64,000 nt of DNA from Opitutus sp. GAS368 (GTDB taxonomy: Bacteria; Verrucomicrobiota; Verrucomicrobiia; Opitutales; Opitutaceae): the NCBI RefSeq assembly GCF_900104925.1, contig NZ_LT629735.1, positions 2,574,291-2,638,290 on the forward strand, given 5' to 3'. The translations under genes were made by a program, and so were the position numbers. Of this stretch, positions 49,094 through 58,223 are shown piece after piece; the first letter of the stretch is position 1; every line of letters starts with the position of its first letter. The notes beneath the pieces are model-generated. The model had not been told where the DNA came from and ran no database searches. It saw only the letters and a list, made by a program, of their open reading frames with translations.

Positions 49094-50266
49094 TCAGCTT
49101 GCGGCCTCGGCGGGCGGTTGTCCAAACAAGGATGAGGCGGAGTCGCGCCAGGTGTGCGCGCGGGCGCGGGCGCGGCCGGCGTCGCCGAAGCGGCGGCGCA
49201 GCGCGGGGTCGCCGAGCAGGCGGGCGAAGGCGGCGGTGAGCGCCGTGTTGTCGCCCGGCGTGATGAGCAGGCCGGTCTCGCCGTCGACGACCGCCTCGGG
49301 CACGCCGCCGATGGCGTGGGCGACGACGGGCAGACCGTGAGCGCCGGCCTCGAGGTAGACGAGCCCGAAGCCCTCGACGCTATGCCGGTGCGGCATGCTG
49401 GTCATGGCGAAGATGTCCGCCTGGGCGTAGATCGCGCCGAGCTGCTCATCGGGAATGTCACCAAGGAACTTGACGGGGAAGTCGGTGCGGGCGGCCGCGG
49501 CCGCCAGCGCGGCGCCGTAGTTCTCCTTGTGGTGCGCGCCGACCAGCCAGTATTCGATGCGGTCGCGCAAGGAGTCGGGGAGGGCCTGCAGTGCGGTGAT
49601 GATCTCCAGCTGGCCCTTGCGCGGGTTGATCCGGGCGACGGTGAGGATGACGATCTTCCGGCGGGGCCTGGGATCCGCCGGTTCCACCGCCAGGTCGGTG
49701 CGCAGCGCGCCAGGCGTGATGACGACCTTGCCGGCGGCCGCAGGGAAACTCCGCTGCAGCAGATCCCGGGCGAAGGCGCTGACGACGCTGATGCGGGTGG
49801 CCTTGGCCAGCAGGTGCGAGGTGCTCCAGCGCAGCAGCCGGCGCGAGGCGAGGCGCTGGATCTCGGAGCCGTGGAAGGTCAGCATCAGCTGCGCCGGCCG
49901 GAGGGTGTCGAAATACTGCAGCAGCAGCATTGCCAGCAGCGGCCCCGGCTCGGGGATGTAGAGGGTCGCGGCGCGCAGGCGGTCGCGATGGGCCATGAGT
50001 TCGCGCGCCATGCGCCACTGGCTCAGGAGGCTGTGGTCGCCGGCGAGCGGCAGGCGGCGCACGGTGAAGGGCCGGGCGGGATCAGTGATTCCGGCCGGGA
50101 GGGCGGGGGCCCAGACTTCGACGTTGTAGCCCAGCTCCTGGGCGGCCCGGGCCATTTCGGCCGCATAGACTGCAATGCCTCCCCGGTGGGGATGAAACTC
50201 ATGGGTCACCAGAACCAAGTGCCGGCCGGGTCGGTCCGTGGGACTGCTTGAGGCGGGAGGCTGCAT
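49094..50266 (-). CDS. glycosyltransferase family 4
   Basis: A 390-residue GT-B enzyme. The N-terminal domain has VLVTHEFHPHRGGIAVYAAEMA. The C-terminal nucleotide-sugar domain (about 195-380) has ILTVARINPRKGQLEII and the GT4 EX7E motif in SVEGFGLVYLEAGAHGLPVV. It ends HTWRDSASSLF. Likely a cytoplasmic enzyme of surface glycan or glycolipid synthesis. It is divergent from the lipid operon, with the two translation starts about 190 bp apart. Confidence 0.88.
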   Translation of the reverse strand: MQPPASSSPTDRPGRHLVLVTHEFHPHRGGIAVYAAEMARAAQELGYNVEVWAPALPAGITDPARPFTVRRLPLAGDHSLLSQWRMARELMAHRDRLRAATLYIPEPGPLLAMLLLQYFDTLRPAQLMLTFHGSEIQRLASRRLLRWSTSHLLAKATRISVVSAFARDLLQRSFPAAAGKVVITPGALRTDLAVEPADPRPRRKIVILTVARINPRKGQLEIITALQALPDSLRDRIEYWLVGAHHKENYGAALAAAAARTDFPVKFLGDIPDEQLGAIYAQADIFAMTSMPHRHSVEGFGLVYLEAGAHGLPVVAHAIGGVPEAVVDGETGLLITPGDNTALTAAFARLLGDPALRRRFGDAGRARARAHTWRDSASSLFGQPPAEAAS

Positions 50267-50454
50267 CTGCCGGGGTTAAAATGGAGGAAACCCTTCGCTC
50301 GATTGTCAGTCAGATTGAAGGAAGCGGGCATGTGGCCGCGCAAGCAACAGCAAGTCAACAGGCTAAATTATCCCATGGAGGAGGCACAGTTCCGGCTTTT
50401 CCCGGGTTTTTTTGGGTTTACATATTCGCGAGCTTTAACTTACCTGATTTCCCA

Positions 50455-51390
50455 ATGGCACAGGCAGCAACCAATCCTTCGGGCATCCCACTCAAACCGT
50501 TTACACCCGAGGACGATGCAAACCTACGCGAGGCTATTAAGCGCTGCTCGGCAGCGACTTATGAGGCGGCAGCGCAGTTCAGAAAAACCGGTAATACCGA
50601 GCATCTACCCGCCATTGTGCTGGGTATCATTGAGCGCTATGTGGAGCCGGATCTGCGCGCGAAACTGAAGGATGCGGATGATGATCTGCGGATTATCGAG
50701 GATCTTGGCATCGATTCCCTAACCATGATGGAAATCGTCATCCTCGTGGAGGATGTGCTGCAGATGACCATCAACAACGAGGAGTTGCGTTACCTCCGCA
50801 CCGTGGGCGACGTGAAGACCTTCATCGAGTGCAAGGTCCGCGGCCTGCCCCTCCCGAAGCCCACCAAGTTCATCCCGATCGAGCAGATCATCTCGATCAT
50901 GCCGATCCAGCCGCCGTTCCTGTTCCTCGGCGAGGCCTCGATCAATGCGCACGGCGCCAACGCCAAATACAAGATCAGCGGCCAGGAGTTTTTCCTGCAA
51001 GGTCACTTCAAGGACAATCCTGTGCTGCCTGCGTCCATCATGCTCGAGGCGCTCGGCCAGCTCGCCGTCCTCTTCCTGCTCGAGGGTCAGGTGGGCGAGG
51101 CCGGCCGGGTCGTCGATCATCGCACCATTTTCTTCACCTCCTGCGAAGGCGTCCGCTGCCACCGCGTGTGCAAGCCGGGCGACGTGCTCAGCCTCTCCAT
51201 CAAGCCCAAGCGCCTCAAGTCGCCGCTGGCGACGTTCGAGGGCCAGATCCGCGTGGGGCAGGAGAAGGCGGCCATCGCCGAGGAAATCACGCTGACCTTT
51301 GCGTTTGCCGAGGAAGTCGTCCAGCCCGCGCCGCAGGCGCAGCCGGTGGACGCCGTCGCTCCCGCCGCCAAGGCCGCGGTCAACGCCTGA
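50455..51390 (+). CDS. acyl carrier protein fused to FabA/FabZ-like hotdog dehydratase
   Basis: A 311-residue fusion. Residues about 50-130 form an ACP domain with the phosphopantetheine serine in EDLGIDSLTMMEIVILVEDV (Ser about 88). Residues about 140-290 form a hotdog dehydratase with MPIQPPFLFLGEA, GHFKDNPVLPASIMLEALGQ (catalytic His in GHF) and FTSCEGVRCHRVCKPGD. It would dehydrate 3-hydroxyacyl chains on its own carrier. First gene of a four-gene operon with a ketosynthase, SDR and glycosyltransferase. Start ATG 50455-50457; the open frame upstream has no resemblance. Confidence 0.87.
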   Translation: MAQAATNPSGIPLKPFTPEDDANLREAIKRCSAATYEAAAQFRKTGNTEHLPAIVLGIIERYVEPDLRAKLKDADDDLRIIEDLGIDSLTMMEIVILVEDVLQMTINNEELRYLRTVGDVKTFIECKVRGLPLPKPTKFIPIEQIISIMPIQPPFLFLGEASINAHGANAKYKISGQEFFLQGHFKDNPVLPASIMLEALGQLAVLFLLEGQVGEAGRVVDHRTIFFTSCEGVRCHRVCKPGDVLSLSIKPKRLKSPLATFEGQIRVGQEKAAIAEEITLTFAFAEEVVQPAPQAQPVDAVAPAAKAAVNA

Positions 51391-51473
51391 GTGCGCCTTG
51401 GCCGTCCGGCCCGTTGCCCCGCGGCTCCGGCAGTTGACCGGGTGGGCAAAAGCGCTTTGATGGCCCGCACCCT

Positions 51474-51500
51474 GCGAGCCGGGCCCGAAGCCCGGCTCGC
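51474..51500. other. 11-bp perfect hairpin before the ketosynthase gene
   Basis: GCGAGCCGGGC/GCCCGGCTCGC with a 5-nt loop, 14 bp before the start codon and without a T-run. It may protect or attenuate the polycistronic mRNA, or be a REP-like hairpin. Confidence 0.6.
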
Positions 51501-51514
51501 GTTCTAACACCCAT

Positions 51515-52774
51515 ATGCGGAAAGTTTACATCACCGGCGTCGGCTTCATCACCAGCATTGGCAACGATGCCCTGGTGGTGACGGAAAGCCTGCGCGAGCT
51601 GCGCCACGGCATGGTGCAATACCCGCCGTTCCAGAAGCCGGACGTGCCGGTGAAGGTCGCCGCCCCGATCCGCGATTTCCAAACCGACACGACCGACCAG
51701 GAGGACTGGATCTTCCCAGCCCGCTACAGCATCCGCCGGGAGACCCTGCGCGGCATGGCGCCCCACGGCATCTACGCCTACTGCGCCATGCAGCAGGCGG
51801 TCGAGGACGCCAAGCTGACCGAGGCGGACTGGTCCAACCCGCATACCGGTCTCTACGCCGCCTCCGCCGGCTCGCCCTTCCTGCTCGGCCACCACCTGGA
51901 GCGGATGCGCAAGCAGGGCGTCATGCGCTGCCCGCCGCTCGGCGTCGTCGCCTCCATCTCGGGCACGGTGAATTTCAACCTGGTCTCGCAGTTCAAGATC
52001 AAGGGCGCCTCGACCGGCTTCTCCTCCGCCTGCGCTTCGTCGGCCCACGCGCTGGGCTTCGCCTACGACGAGATCGCCCTCGGCCGGCAGAAGCGCATGT
52101 TCGTCATCGGCGCAGAGGACGGCAACGTCGAGAGCATCCTGCCCTTCGCCGGCATGCGCGCCCTCTCGCTGCAGACCGACCCGTCCATCGCGTCGCGGCC
52201 GTTTGATGTCGCCCGCGACGGCTTCGTCGGCACCGGCGGCGCGACGGTGCTCGTGCTCGAGAGCGAGGAGGAGATCGCCCGCCGCAAGCCCAAGGTCTAT
52301 TGCGAGGTCGCCGGCTGGGGTCAGGCTTCCGACGGCCACAACGTCGCCATCTCGCATCCCGAGGGCACCGGCCTGCGCATGGCGATCGAGAACGCCTTGA
52401 AATATTCCGACACCACCGCCGAGCAGGTCGACTACGTCAACGCCCACGCCACCTCCACGCCCATCGGCGACATCTCCGAGGTCCGGGCGCTCAAGGCCAT
52501 CTTCAAGAATTCCCCGACGCGGCCCGCCATCAGCAGCACCAAGGCGCTCACCGGTCACGGCCTGTCGCTCGCCGGCGCGATGGAGGCGGGGTTCTGCGCG
52601 CTGGCCATGAAGGCGGGCTTCATGCCGGGCTCGGCGCACATCACCAAGCTCGACCCGGCCTGCGAGGGCTTGAACATCATCCGCGCCACGCTGCCGCACC
52701 AGCCGCAGGTCGTGCTCAGCAACAGCAGCGGCTTCGGCGGGGCCAACGTCGCCCTGATCTTCAAGGCGATCTGA
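51515..52774 (+). CDS. beta-ketoacyl-ACP synthase, KAS I/II family
   Basis: A 419-residue condensing enzyme. The catalytic Cys lies in FSSACASSAHALGFA (about 172), histidines in NAHATSTPIGD (about 309) and STKALTGHGLSLAGAMEA (about 347). The C-terminal NSSGFGGANVALIF is typical. Its place behind an ACP-dehydratase fusion and before a ketoreductase-like SDR suggests a dedicated chain-building system separate from the housekeeping fatty acid synthase. Confidence 0.93.
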   Translation: MRKVYITGVGFITSIGNDALVVTESLRELRHGMVQYPPFQKPDVPVKVAAPIRDFQTDTTDQEDWIFPARYSIRRETLRGMAPHGIYAYCAMQQAVEDAKLTEADWSNPHTGLYAASAGSPFLLGHHLERMRKQGVMRCPPLGVVASISGTVNFNLVSQFKIKGASTGFSSACASSAHALGFAYDEIALGRQKRMFVIGAEDGNVESILPFAGMRALSLQTDPSIASRPFDVARDGFVGTGGATVLVLESEEEIARRKPKVYCEVAGWGQASDGHNVAISHPEGTGLRMAIENALKYSDTTAEQVDYVNAHATSTPIGDISEVRALKAIFKNSPTRPAISSTKALTGHGLSLAGAMEAGFCALAMKAGFMPGSAHITKLDPACEGLNIIRATLPHQPQVVLSNSSGFGGANVALIFKAI

Positions 52775-52785
52775 TCTCCGGCCGC

Positions 52786-53604
52786 ATGAGCTCCCCGCTT
52801 TCCGCCCGTTACCGCACCGCCTTTGTCACGGGCGCCAGCACGGGTCTCGGCGGCGCTTTTGCGCAGATGCTGCTGGCCGCGGGCGTCGAGGTCTGGGGCA
52901 CGGCCCGCGATCCGGCGCGGCTGAAGCTCGCCCACGCGATGTTCCACCCGGTCGCCCTCGAGCTGGGCGACGGCCCGGCGGCGGAGCGTGCGTTCCTCGA
53001 GGCGGGGAAGGTCGCGGGCGGCTTCGATATTGTCATCAACAATGCCGGGTTCGGCGCGTTCGGCGCCTTTGCCCACACCGACTTCGCCGTGTGGGAGGAG
53101 CAGTTTCGCGTGATGCTCGTCAATACCGCCCGCCTGAGCCATGCCGCGCTGCGCGGCATGCTGGCGCGGAAGCAGGGCGCGCTGGTCAATATCTCGTCCA
53201 TCGCCGGCGAGTTCGGCATGCCCTATCAGGCCGCCTACAACACGACCAAAGCCGGCCTCTCCGCTCTCAATGAGAGCCTGATGTATGAGGTGAAGGGCAC
53301 CGGCGTCATCGTCATCGATTTCCGTCCGGGCGACTACCGCACCGACTTCGAGGGTTCCGTCCGCCGCCCGCCGGGCGCCGCCGGGCCGGGGCAGGATAAG
53401 GCCTGGGCCGCGTTTACCGCCATGATGCAGTCGGGTCCCGCGCCCGTGGGCGCCGCCGCCGACTTGGAGCGCGCCTTGCTCCGCGGTCGCAGCGGCACGG
53501 TGCGCAGCGGCCGGTTCTTCCAGGCGGTGCTGGCGCCGTTCATCGCGCGATTCGGTTCGCTCAATTTGAAACGGAAGATCCAGGAGAAGTATTTCGGTCT
53601 CTAA
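52786..53604 (+). CDS. short-chain dehydrogenase/reductase
   Basis: A 272-residue classical SDR. NAD(P) loop TGASTGLGGAF (residues about 16-26), NNAGFGAFG (about 86), serine in VNISSIAGEFG and YxxxK in YNTTKAG. The C-terminal part (RFFQAVLAPFIARFGSLNLK) may touch the membrane. As the only reductase in the operon it could reduce 3-ketoacyl-ACP or a ketone on the finished lipid. Start ATG 52786-52788, 11 bp after the ketosynthase stop. Confidence 0.9.
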   Translation: MSSPLSARYRTAFVTGASTGLGGAFAQMLLAAGVEVWGTARDPARLKLAHAMFHPVALELGDGPAAERAFLEAGKVAGGFDIVINNAGFGAFGAFAHTDFAVWEEQFRVMLVNTARLSHAALRGMLARKQGALVNISSIAGEFGMPYQAAYNTTKAGLSALNESLMYEVKGTGVIVIDFRPGDYRTDFEGSVRRPPGAAGPGQDKAWAAFTAMMQSGPAPVGAAADLERALLRGRSGTVRSGRFFQAVLAPFIARFGSLNLKRKIQEKYFGL

Positions 53605-53605
53605 A

Positions 53606-54844
53606 ATGCCGCGCGTCCGCATCCTCGTCCTGACCTCCAGCACCGGCGCCGGCCACGACGCGCGCGCGCAGGCTTTCGCCGAGTGGTGCTTCGAGCTCTA
53701 CCGCCACGAGGTTGACGTGCGCATCGAACAGATGCTTGAGAAGTCCTCCGGCTTCTTCAGTGCCGGGGTGAATTTCTACAACTGGATTCAGAAAAAGTCC
53801 CCGTGGCTCCACAAGGCCTTCTATCTCTTTGTCGAGCTGCTGAGCTTCCTCAACAAGAGCTCGGTGAGCTTCGGCCGCGCCTACTACGAGCGCGTGCTGC
53901 TCGAATACAAGCCGCACCTCGTCTTCAGCGTCCACGACTGCCTCAACCGCGGCTATTTCCAGCTGGCGCGGAAGGTCCTCGGCGCGGAGAACGTCCGGTG
54001 CGCCACCTACTGCGGCGAGTTCTCCGGCGGCTTCGGCTACAGCGTCAACTGGGTCGAGCCCAGTGCCGACCTCTATATCTCCCGCACGGGCACCGCCCGC
54101 GATTACGCCGTGAAGATCGGCATGGCCCGCGACCGCACCCGGGTGCGCGGCCACCTGATGCAGCCGCGCCAGCACACCGAGATTCTCAAGGCCGAGGCGC
54201 GCACGGCCTTCATCGAGGAGCGGCTCGAGCTGCGCTCCGACCTGTTCACCGTGTTCCTCGCCACCGGCGGCAACGGCGCCAACAACCACCTCGACCTGCT
54301 GCCGAAGCTGCTGCCCCATGCCGGCCGGGTGCAGGCCATCGTGATCTGCGGCAGGAACCGCGAGGCCTACAACCAGCTCGTGCACTGGCGCGCCGAGCAC
54401 CCGGAGTTCAACTGCTTCGTGGACGGCTTCTCCGAGGAAGTGCACCTGCTCATGCAGGTCAGCGACGCCATCGTCACGCGCGGTGGCACGACGACCTGCG
54501 CCAAGGCGCTGCATTTCCGCTGCCCGATCATCTTCAACGCCATCGGCGGCATCATGCCGCAGGAGGAGCTGACGGTGAAATTCTTCCGCAACGGCGCCGG
54601 CGCCGAGCTCATCGCCAACGCGGCGGACTTCGAGCGCGTGATCGGCGCCTGGATGGAGAACCGGCGCACCTACGACCGCCTGCGCGCCAACTTCCTCAAG
54701 CTCCGCTACGAGGAGGACCCGACGCTCGTCGTGCGCGAGCTGGTCGACCTCGCCCAGGAAGCTTCCGGTACGGATCTCCAGCCCGGTCCCTTCCCGCCGA
54801 AGCCGCGGAAGGTTGACGGGACGGCTACGCCTTTCGGAAAATAA
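53606..54844 (+). CDS. MGDG-synthase/UgtP-like glycosyltransferase
   Basis: A 412-residue GT-B protein with the MGDG synthase N-terminal motif VLTSSTGAGHDARAQAFAEW, which binds the lipid acceptor. The C-terminal GT28-type domain has VFLATGGNGANNHLDLL, VDGFSEEVHLLMQVSDAIVTRGGTTT and FNAIGGIMPQEELT. Such enzymes glycosylate diacylglycerol or similar lipids at the membrane. It starts 1 bp after the SDR stop, so the operon likely builds and glycosylates a specialised lipid. Confidence 0.87.
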   Translation: MPRVRILVLTSSTGAGHDARAQAFAEWCFELYRHEVDVRIEQMLEKSSGFFSAGVNFYNWIQKKSPWLHKAFYLFVELLSFLNKSSVSFGRAYYERVLLEYKPHLVFSVHDCLNRGYFQLARKVLGAENVRCATYCGEFSGGFGYSVNWVEPSADLYISRTGTARDYAVKIGMARDRTRVRGHLMQPRQHTEILKAEARTAFIEERLELRSDLFTVFLATGGNGANNHLDLLPKLLPHAGRVQAIVICGRNREAYNQLVHWRAEHPEFNCFVDGFSEEVHLLMQVSDAIVTRGGTTTCAKALHFRCPIIFNAIGGIMPQEELTVKFFRNGAGAELIANAADFERVIGAWMENRRTYDRLRANFLKLRYEEDPTLVVRELVDLAQEASGTDLQPGPFPPKPRKVDGTATPFGK

Positions 54845-54867
54845 AAAGCGCGGTTGGCGCCGCGCTT
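54842..54867 (-). terminator. intrinsic terminator after leuD
   Basis: AAGCGCGG/CCGCGCTT stem, 6-nt loop, followed on the minus strand by TTTTATTTT. It lies between the convergent glycosyltransferase and leuD genes; on the plus strand it lacks a T-run. Confidence 0.78.
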
Positions 54868-54891
54868 GGGAAGGCGGAATGAGCCTGCGGA

Positions 54892-55494
54892 TCAGGCTGC
54901 GAGATAAGGGAGCTTCTTTGCGGTTTCCTTCACGGCCGGGACGCCGTCGAGGAGCTCGCCGATGGCGTCCCAGCGGCCGTTGACGAGGGCGTCGCGGGCG
55001 GACTCGCGCTGAGCGATCTTCACGCTCTGGCCGGCGAAGCGAGCCTCGAGCTTCACCAGGTCGATGACGACCTCGGCCGCCGGGTTCTTCTCGATGGCGG
55101 CGGCGATCTTGGCGATGTCCTCGCGGGCGGCGGTGACGCAGGGCATGCCGAGCGTCGTGCTGTTGCCGAAGAAGATCTCGGCGTAGCTCTCGGCGATGAC
55201 GGCCTTGAAACCGTATTTCTGAATGGCCTGCGGGGCGTGCTCGCGGGAGGAGCCGCAGCCAAAGTTGGCGCCGGAGAGGAGGACTGTCGCGCCCTTGAGG
55301 CGGGCGTCATTCAGCGGGTGCGGCTTGTCGGTGCCGTCGGCGTTCTTGCGGACGTCGTAGAAGAGGAATTCACCGAGGCCGTCGAAGGTCACGCACTTCA
55401 TGAAGCGCGCGGGGATGATGCGGTCGGTGTCGATGTCGTTGCCCGGGACGTTGACGGCGCGGCCGGTGACAGAGGTGATTTTAGCGAGAGCCAT
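54892..55494 (-). CDS. leuD: 3-isopropylmalate dehydratase small subunit
   Basis: Small (swivel) subunit of isopropylmalate isomerase in leucine synthesis. The 200-residue protein has GNDIDTDRIIPARFMK and LLSGANFGCGSSREHAPQAI, with AVIAESYAEIFFGNS. Start ATG 55492-55494. It follows leuC on the same strand; the 104-bp gap is an ACTAAT palindrome. Confidence 0.96.
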   Translation of the reverse strand: MALAKITSVTGRAVNVPGNDIDTDRIIPARFMKCVTFDGLGEFLFYDVRKNADGTDKPHPLNDARLKGATVLLSGANFGCGSSREHAPQAIQKYGFKAVIAESYAEIFFGNSTTLGMPCVTAAREDIAKIAAAIEKNPAAEVVIDLVKLEARFAGQSVKIAQRESARDALVNGRWDAIGELLDGVPAVKETAKKLPYLAA

Positions 55495-55511
55495 GGGAAG
55501 AGGATTTTTGT

Positions 55512-55588
55512 CACCACTAATGCACACTAATGGGACACTAATGTTTCAGTGGTTCGGATTAGTGAGAAATTAGTGGAGATTAGTGGTG
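55512..55588. repeat. ACTAAT triple-arm palindrome in the leuC-leuD gap
   Basis: The left arm 55512-55542 has three ACTAAT words at 10-11-bp spacing. The right arm 55558-55588 has three inverted ATTAGTG words. The element ends ten bases before the leuC stop. Confidence 0.85.
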
Positions 55589-55598
55589 ACCAGATTTG

Positions 55599-57017
55599 TC
55601 AGTTGACCGCGAAGACCTCGCGGGCGTCGGCGACGGCGCCGGTGACGGCGGCGGCGGCGACCATCACCGGACTCATGAGCACGGTGCGGCCGGTGGTCGA
55701 GCCCTGGCGGCCCTTGAAGTTGCGGTTGGAGGAGCTGGCGCAGAGCTGGTCGCCGATGAGCTTGTCGGGATTCATCGCCAGGCACATCGAGCAGCCGGCG
55801 GCGCGCCACTCAAAGCCGGCCGCGGCGAGCACCTTGTCGATGCCTTCCTTCTCGCACTGGAGCGCGACAATCTGCGATCCCGGGACGGCGATGGCCTTGA
55901 CGCCCGCGGCGACCTTGCGGCCCTTGAGGTATTTGGCGACCTCGCGGAAATCCGAGAGGCGGCCGTTGGTGCAGGAGCCGAGGAAGGCGACGTCGATCTT
56001 GGTGCCCTTGATCGGCTTGCCGGCGGGCAGCTTCATGTAGGCGAGGGCCTCGATGATGCCGGCCTTGTCGTCGGCCGAGGTGGCGGTGTCCGGGCTCGGG
56101 ACATTTTCGTTGATGGTTATGCCCTGGCCGGGATTGATGCCCCAGGTGACGGACGGAGCGACGTCGTCGGCGTTGATCTTAACGACGTCGTCGTAACGGC
56201 AGCCCGGATCGGAGGCGAAGGACTTCCAGCGGGCGACAGCGGCATCCCAGGCGGCGCCGGTGGGCGAGTAGGGGCGGCCCTTGAGGTAGGCGAAGGTGGT
56301 CTCGTCGGGATTGACGTAGCCGACGCGCGCGCCGCCTTCGATGGACATGTTGCACACGGTCATGCGCTCTTCCATCGTGAAGCCGTCGAAGGTGGATCCG
56401 GCGTATTCGTAGGCGTAACCGGTGCCACCGTTGACGCCGAGCTGGCGGATAATGTGGAGGATGACGTCCTTGGCGTAGACACCGGGCGGGAGTTTGCCGT
56501 TCACCTCGATGCGGCGGACCTTGAGCTGGCCGAGGGCCATGGTCTGGGTGGCGAGCACATCGCGCACCTGGCTGGTGCCGATGCCGAACGCGATGGCGCC
56601 GAACGCGCCGTGGGTGGAAGTGTGGGAATCGCCGCACGCGATCGTGGTGCCGGGCTGGGTGATGCCCTGCTCGGGGCCGACGATGTGCACGATGCCCTGC
56701 TTGCCGGTGGCGCGGTCAAAGAAGGTGATGCCGAACTCCGCGCAGTTTTTCCGCACTTCGTCCATCATGGCCTGGGCGAGGCTGTCCTTGTAGGGCTCAA
56801 CGAGTTCGTTGGTCGGAATGATGTGGTCCACCGTCGCGAAGGTGCGGTGCGGCATGAGGACCTTGAGCCCGAGGTCGCGCAGCATGCCGAAGGCCTGCGG
56901 CGAGGTGACCTCATGGATCAGGTGCGTGCCGATGAGGAGCTGGGTCTGGCCGTTGGCCAGTTTCTTGACCGCGTGGGCGGCCCAGACTTTTTCGAAGAGG
57001 GATTGAGGGGAAGACAT
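55599..57017 (-). CDS. leuC: 3-isopropylmalate dehydratase large subunit
   Basis: Aconitase-family [4Fe-4S] subunit, 472 residues as usual. Motifs: [47 protein letters not shown], and the cluster cysteines in FLGSCTNGR (about 353) and GCSMCLAMN (about 415). Pairs with LeuD in the cytoplasm. The divergent LysR-type gene is probably its regulator. Confidence 0.97.
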   Translation of the reverse strand: MSSPQSLFEKVWAAHAVKKLANGQTQLLIGTHLIHEVTSPQAFGMLRDLGLKVLMPHRTFATVDHIIPTNELVEPYKDSLAQAMMDEVRKNCAEFGITFFDRATGKQGIVHIVGPEQGITQPGTTIACGDSHTSTHGAFGAIAFGIGTSQVRDVLATQTMALGQLKVRRIEVNGKLPPGVYAKDVILHIIRQLGVNGGTGYAYEYAGSTFDGFTMEERMTVCNMSIEGGARVGYVNPDETTFAYLKGRPYSPTGAAWDAAVARWKSFASDPGCRYDDVVKINADDVAPSVTWGINPGQGITINENVPSPDTATSADDKAGIIEALAYMKLPAGKPIKGTKIDVAFLGSCTNGRLSDFREVAKYLKGRKVAAGVKAIAVPGSQIVALQCEKEGIDKVLAAAGFEWRAAGCSMCLAMNPDKLIGDQLCASSSNRNFKGRQGSTTGRTVLMSPVMVAAAAVTGAVADAREVFAVN

Positions 57018-57029
57018 GGGAAAGTCGTT

Positions 57030-57107
57030 TCCCGCGGATTTCGCGGATGGGCGCGGATCAAGACCAAAACCGATTGGTAATCCGCGTTCATCCGCGTGAT
57101 CCGCGGA
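57030..57107. repeat. CGCGGAT triple-arm palindrome upstream of leuC
   Basis: The left arm 57030-57059 has three CGCGGAT words at ~10-bp spacing. The right arm 57079-57107 has the inverted series. It lies between the leuC start and the putative LysR operator. Confidence 0.82.
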
Positions 57108-57130
57108 GAGTTGATGGGCCAGAGATTACC

Positions 57131-57160
57131 AGAATCTTGCCATAACAAGAAATACTTGTT
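57131..57160. promoter_or_regulatory. putative LysR-type operator in the leuC regulator gap
   Basis: AACAAG-N5-CTTGTT (57144-57160) is a perfect dyad. CTTG-N6-CAAG (57136-57149) overlaps it, a T-N11-A-type site. It lies 13 bp before the regulator start, as expected for an autoregulated divergent LysR pair. Confidence 0.6.
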
Positions 57161-57172
57161 TCATGCTCTGTG

Positions 57173-58084
57173 ATGCCCAGAGAGTATCAATATCCGTTCG
57201 AGCTCCGGCACCTCGTCTACTTCCGCGAGGTGGCGCGGCAGCTGCATTTCAGGAAAGCGGCCGAGACACTCGCCGTGGCCCAGCCGGCGCTGTCGCGGAG
57301 CATCGCCCAGCTGGAGACCGCGCTCGGGGTGGACCTGCTCAACCGCACGCGCCGCAAGGTCGAGCTGACGGCGCCCGGCCGGGTGTTCTTGGAGCGGATC
57401 GAACCGCTGTTGCGCGGGCTGGCGGCGGTGCCGGGTGACATCCAGGCCCTGGCCGGCGGGCAGGCCGGGCAGGTGCGGGTGGCGTTCACGGGCCTCGCGA
57501 TGGCGACCGTGCTGCCGGGCATCCTGCGCGATTTCAACCGGCGCTACCCGGGCATCCGGGTCGAGTTGAACGAGTCGCCCACGTCGGCCCAGCTCGAGTC
57601 GCTCAAGACCGGCGAGATCGCGTGCGGGTTTTTCCACCCGGAGGCCGCCACGATGCCGGGGTTGGCGACCAAGCTGCTGCTCCAGGAAAAAAACGGCGTG
57701 CTCCTGCCGGCCGACCACGCGCAGGCCAAGGCAAAGAAACTCCGCCTGCGCGACCTGGGCGCCACGCCGTTCGTGATGTTTCCCCGCGCACACAATCCCG
57801 GGTTCTACGACCGCGTGCTCGCGGCGTTCACGCAGGCCGGGGTCACGCCGCGCATCGCCGACGAGGTCTGGCCGCGGGCCAACGCCATCGGCCTGGTGCG
57901 CGCCGGGCTCGGCGCGACCTTCATGGCCCCCTCTGAGGCGAAGCAGCTGCCGGGGGAAGTCGTGTTCCGCCCGCTCGACGGCCCGGCGCCCGAGAGCCGG
58001 CTCGTGCTCGGCTGGCGCAAGGACGTGGCCCCGGATCCCGCGCTCGGGGCGTTTCTCGTCGTGGCGGGAGCGGCAACCGCATGA
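57173..58084 (+). CDS. LysR-family transcriptional regulator
   Basis: A 303-residue LysR protein. Winged helix (about residues 8-66) with LRHLVYFREVARQLHFRKAA and VAQPALSRSIAQLETALGVDLL. The effector domain (about 92-290) contains VAFTGLAMATVLPGILRDF. The divergent position next to leuC suggests leucine-pathway control with a pathway intermediate as coinducer; this is inferred. ATG 57173 preferred over the adjacent GTG 57170. Confidence 0.9.
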   Translation: MPREYQYPFELRHLVYFREVARQLHFRKAAETLAVAQPALSRSIAQLETALGVDLLNRTRRKVELTAPGRVFLERIEPLLRGLAAVPGDIQALAGGQAGQVRVAFTGLAMATVLPGILRDFNRRYPGIRVELNESPTSAQLESLKTGEIACGFFHPEAATMPGLATKLLLQEKNGVLLPADHAQAKAKKLRLRDLGATPFVMFPRAHNPGFYDRVLAAFTQAGVTPRIADEVWPRANAIGLVRAGLGATFMAPSEAKQLPGEVVFRPLDGPAPESRLVLGWRKDVAPDPALGAFLVVAGAATA

Positions 58085-58136
58085 GAAAAGTGTCGTCCCG
58101 AAATACAATAGAACCTTCCATGCGTCTGCTTTTTCA

Positions 58137-58212
58137 TGTCATTCTGCGCGAAGCGAAGAATCCAGCAGGACATCCGTATCGGACTGGATCCTTCGCTACG
58201 CTCAGGATGACA
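58137..58212. repeat. TGTCATTCTGCG core palindrome
   Basis: Inverted arms 58137-58165 and 58184-58212 (TGGATCCTTCGCTACGCTCA in the right arm). They fill most of the gap before the next glycosyltransferase gene. Confidence 0.85.
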
Positions 58213-58223
58213 CGCTACGGAAA

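Noticed and set aside
52300-52785. N-terminal extension of the SDR protein
   Set aside because: The open frame upstream of 52786 overlaps the ketosynthase gene and encodes Arg/His-rich sequence; ATG 52786 gives the standard SDR start.
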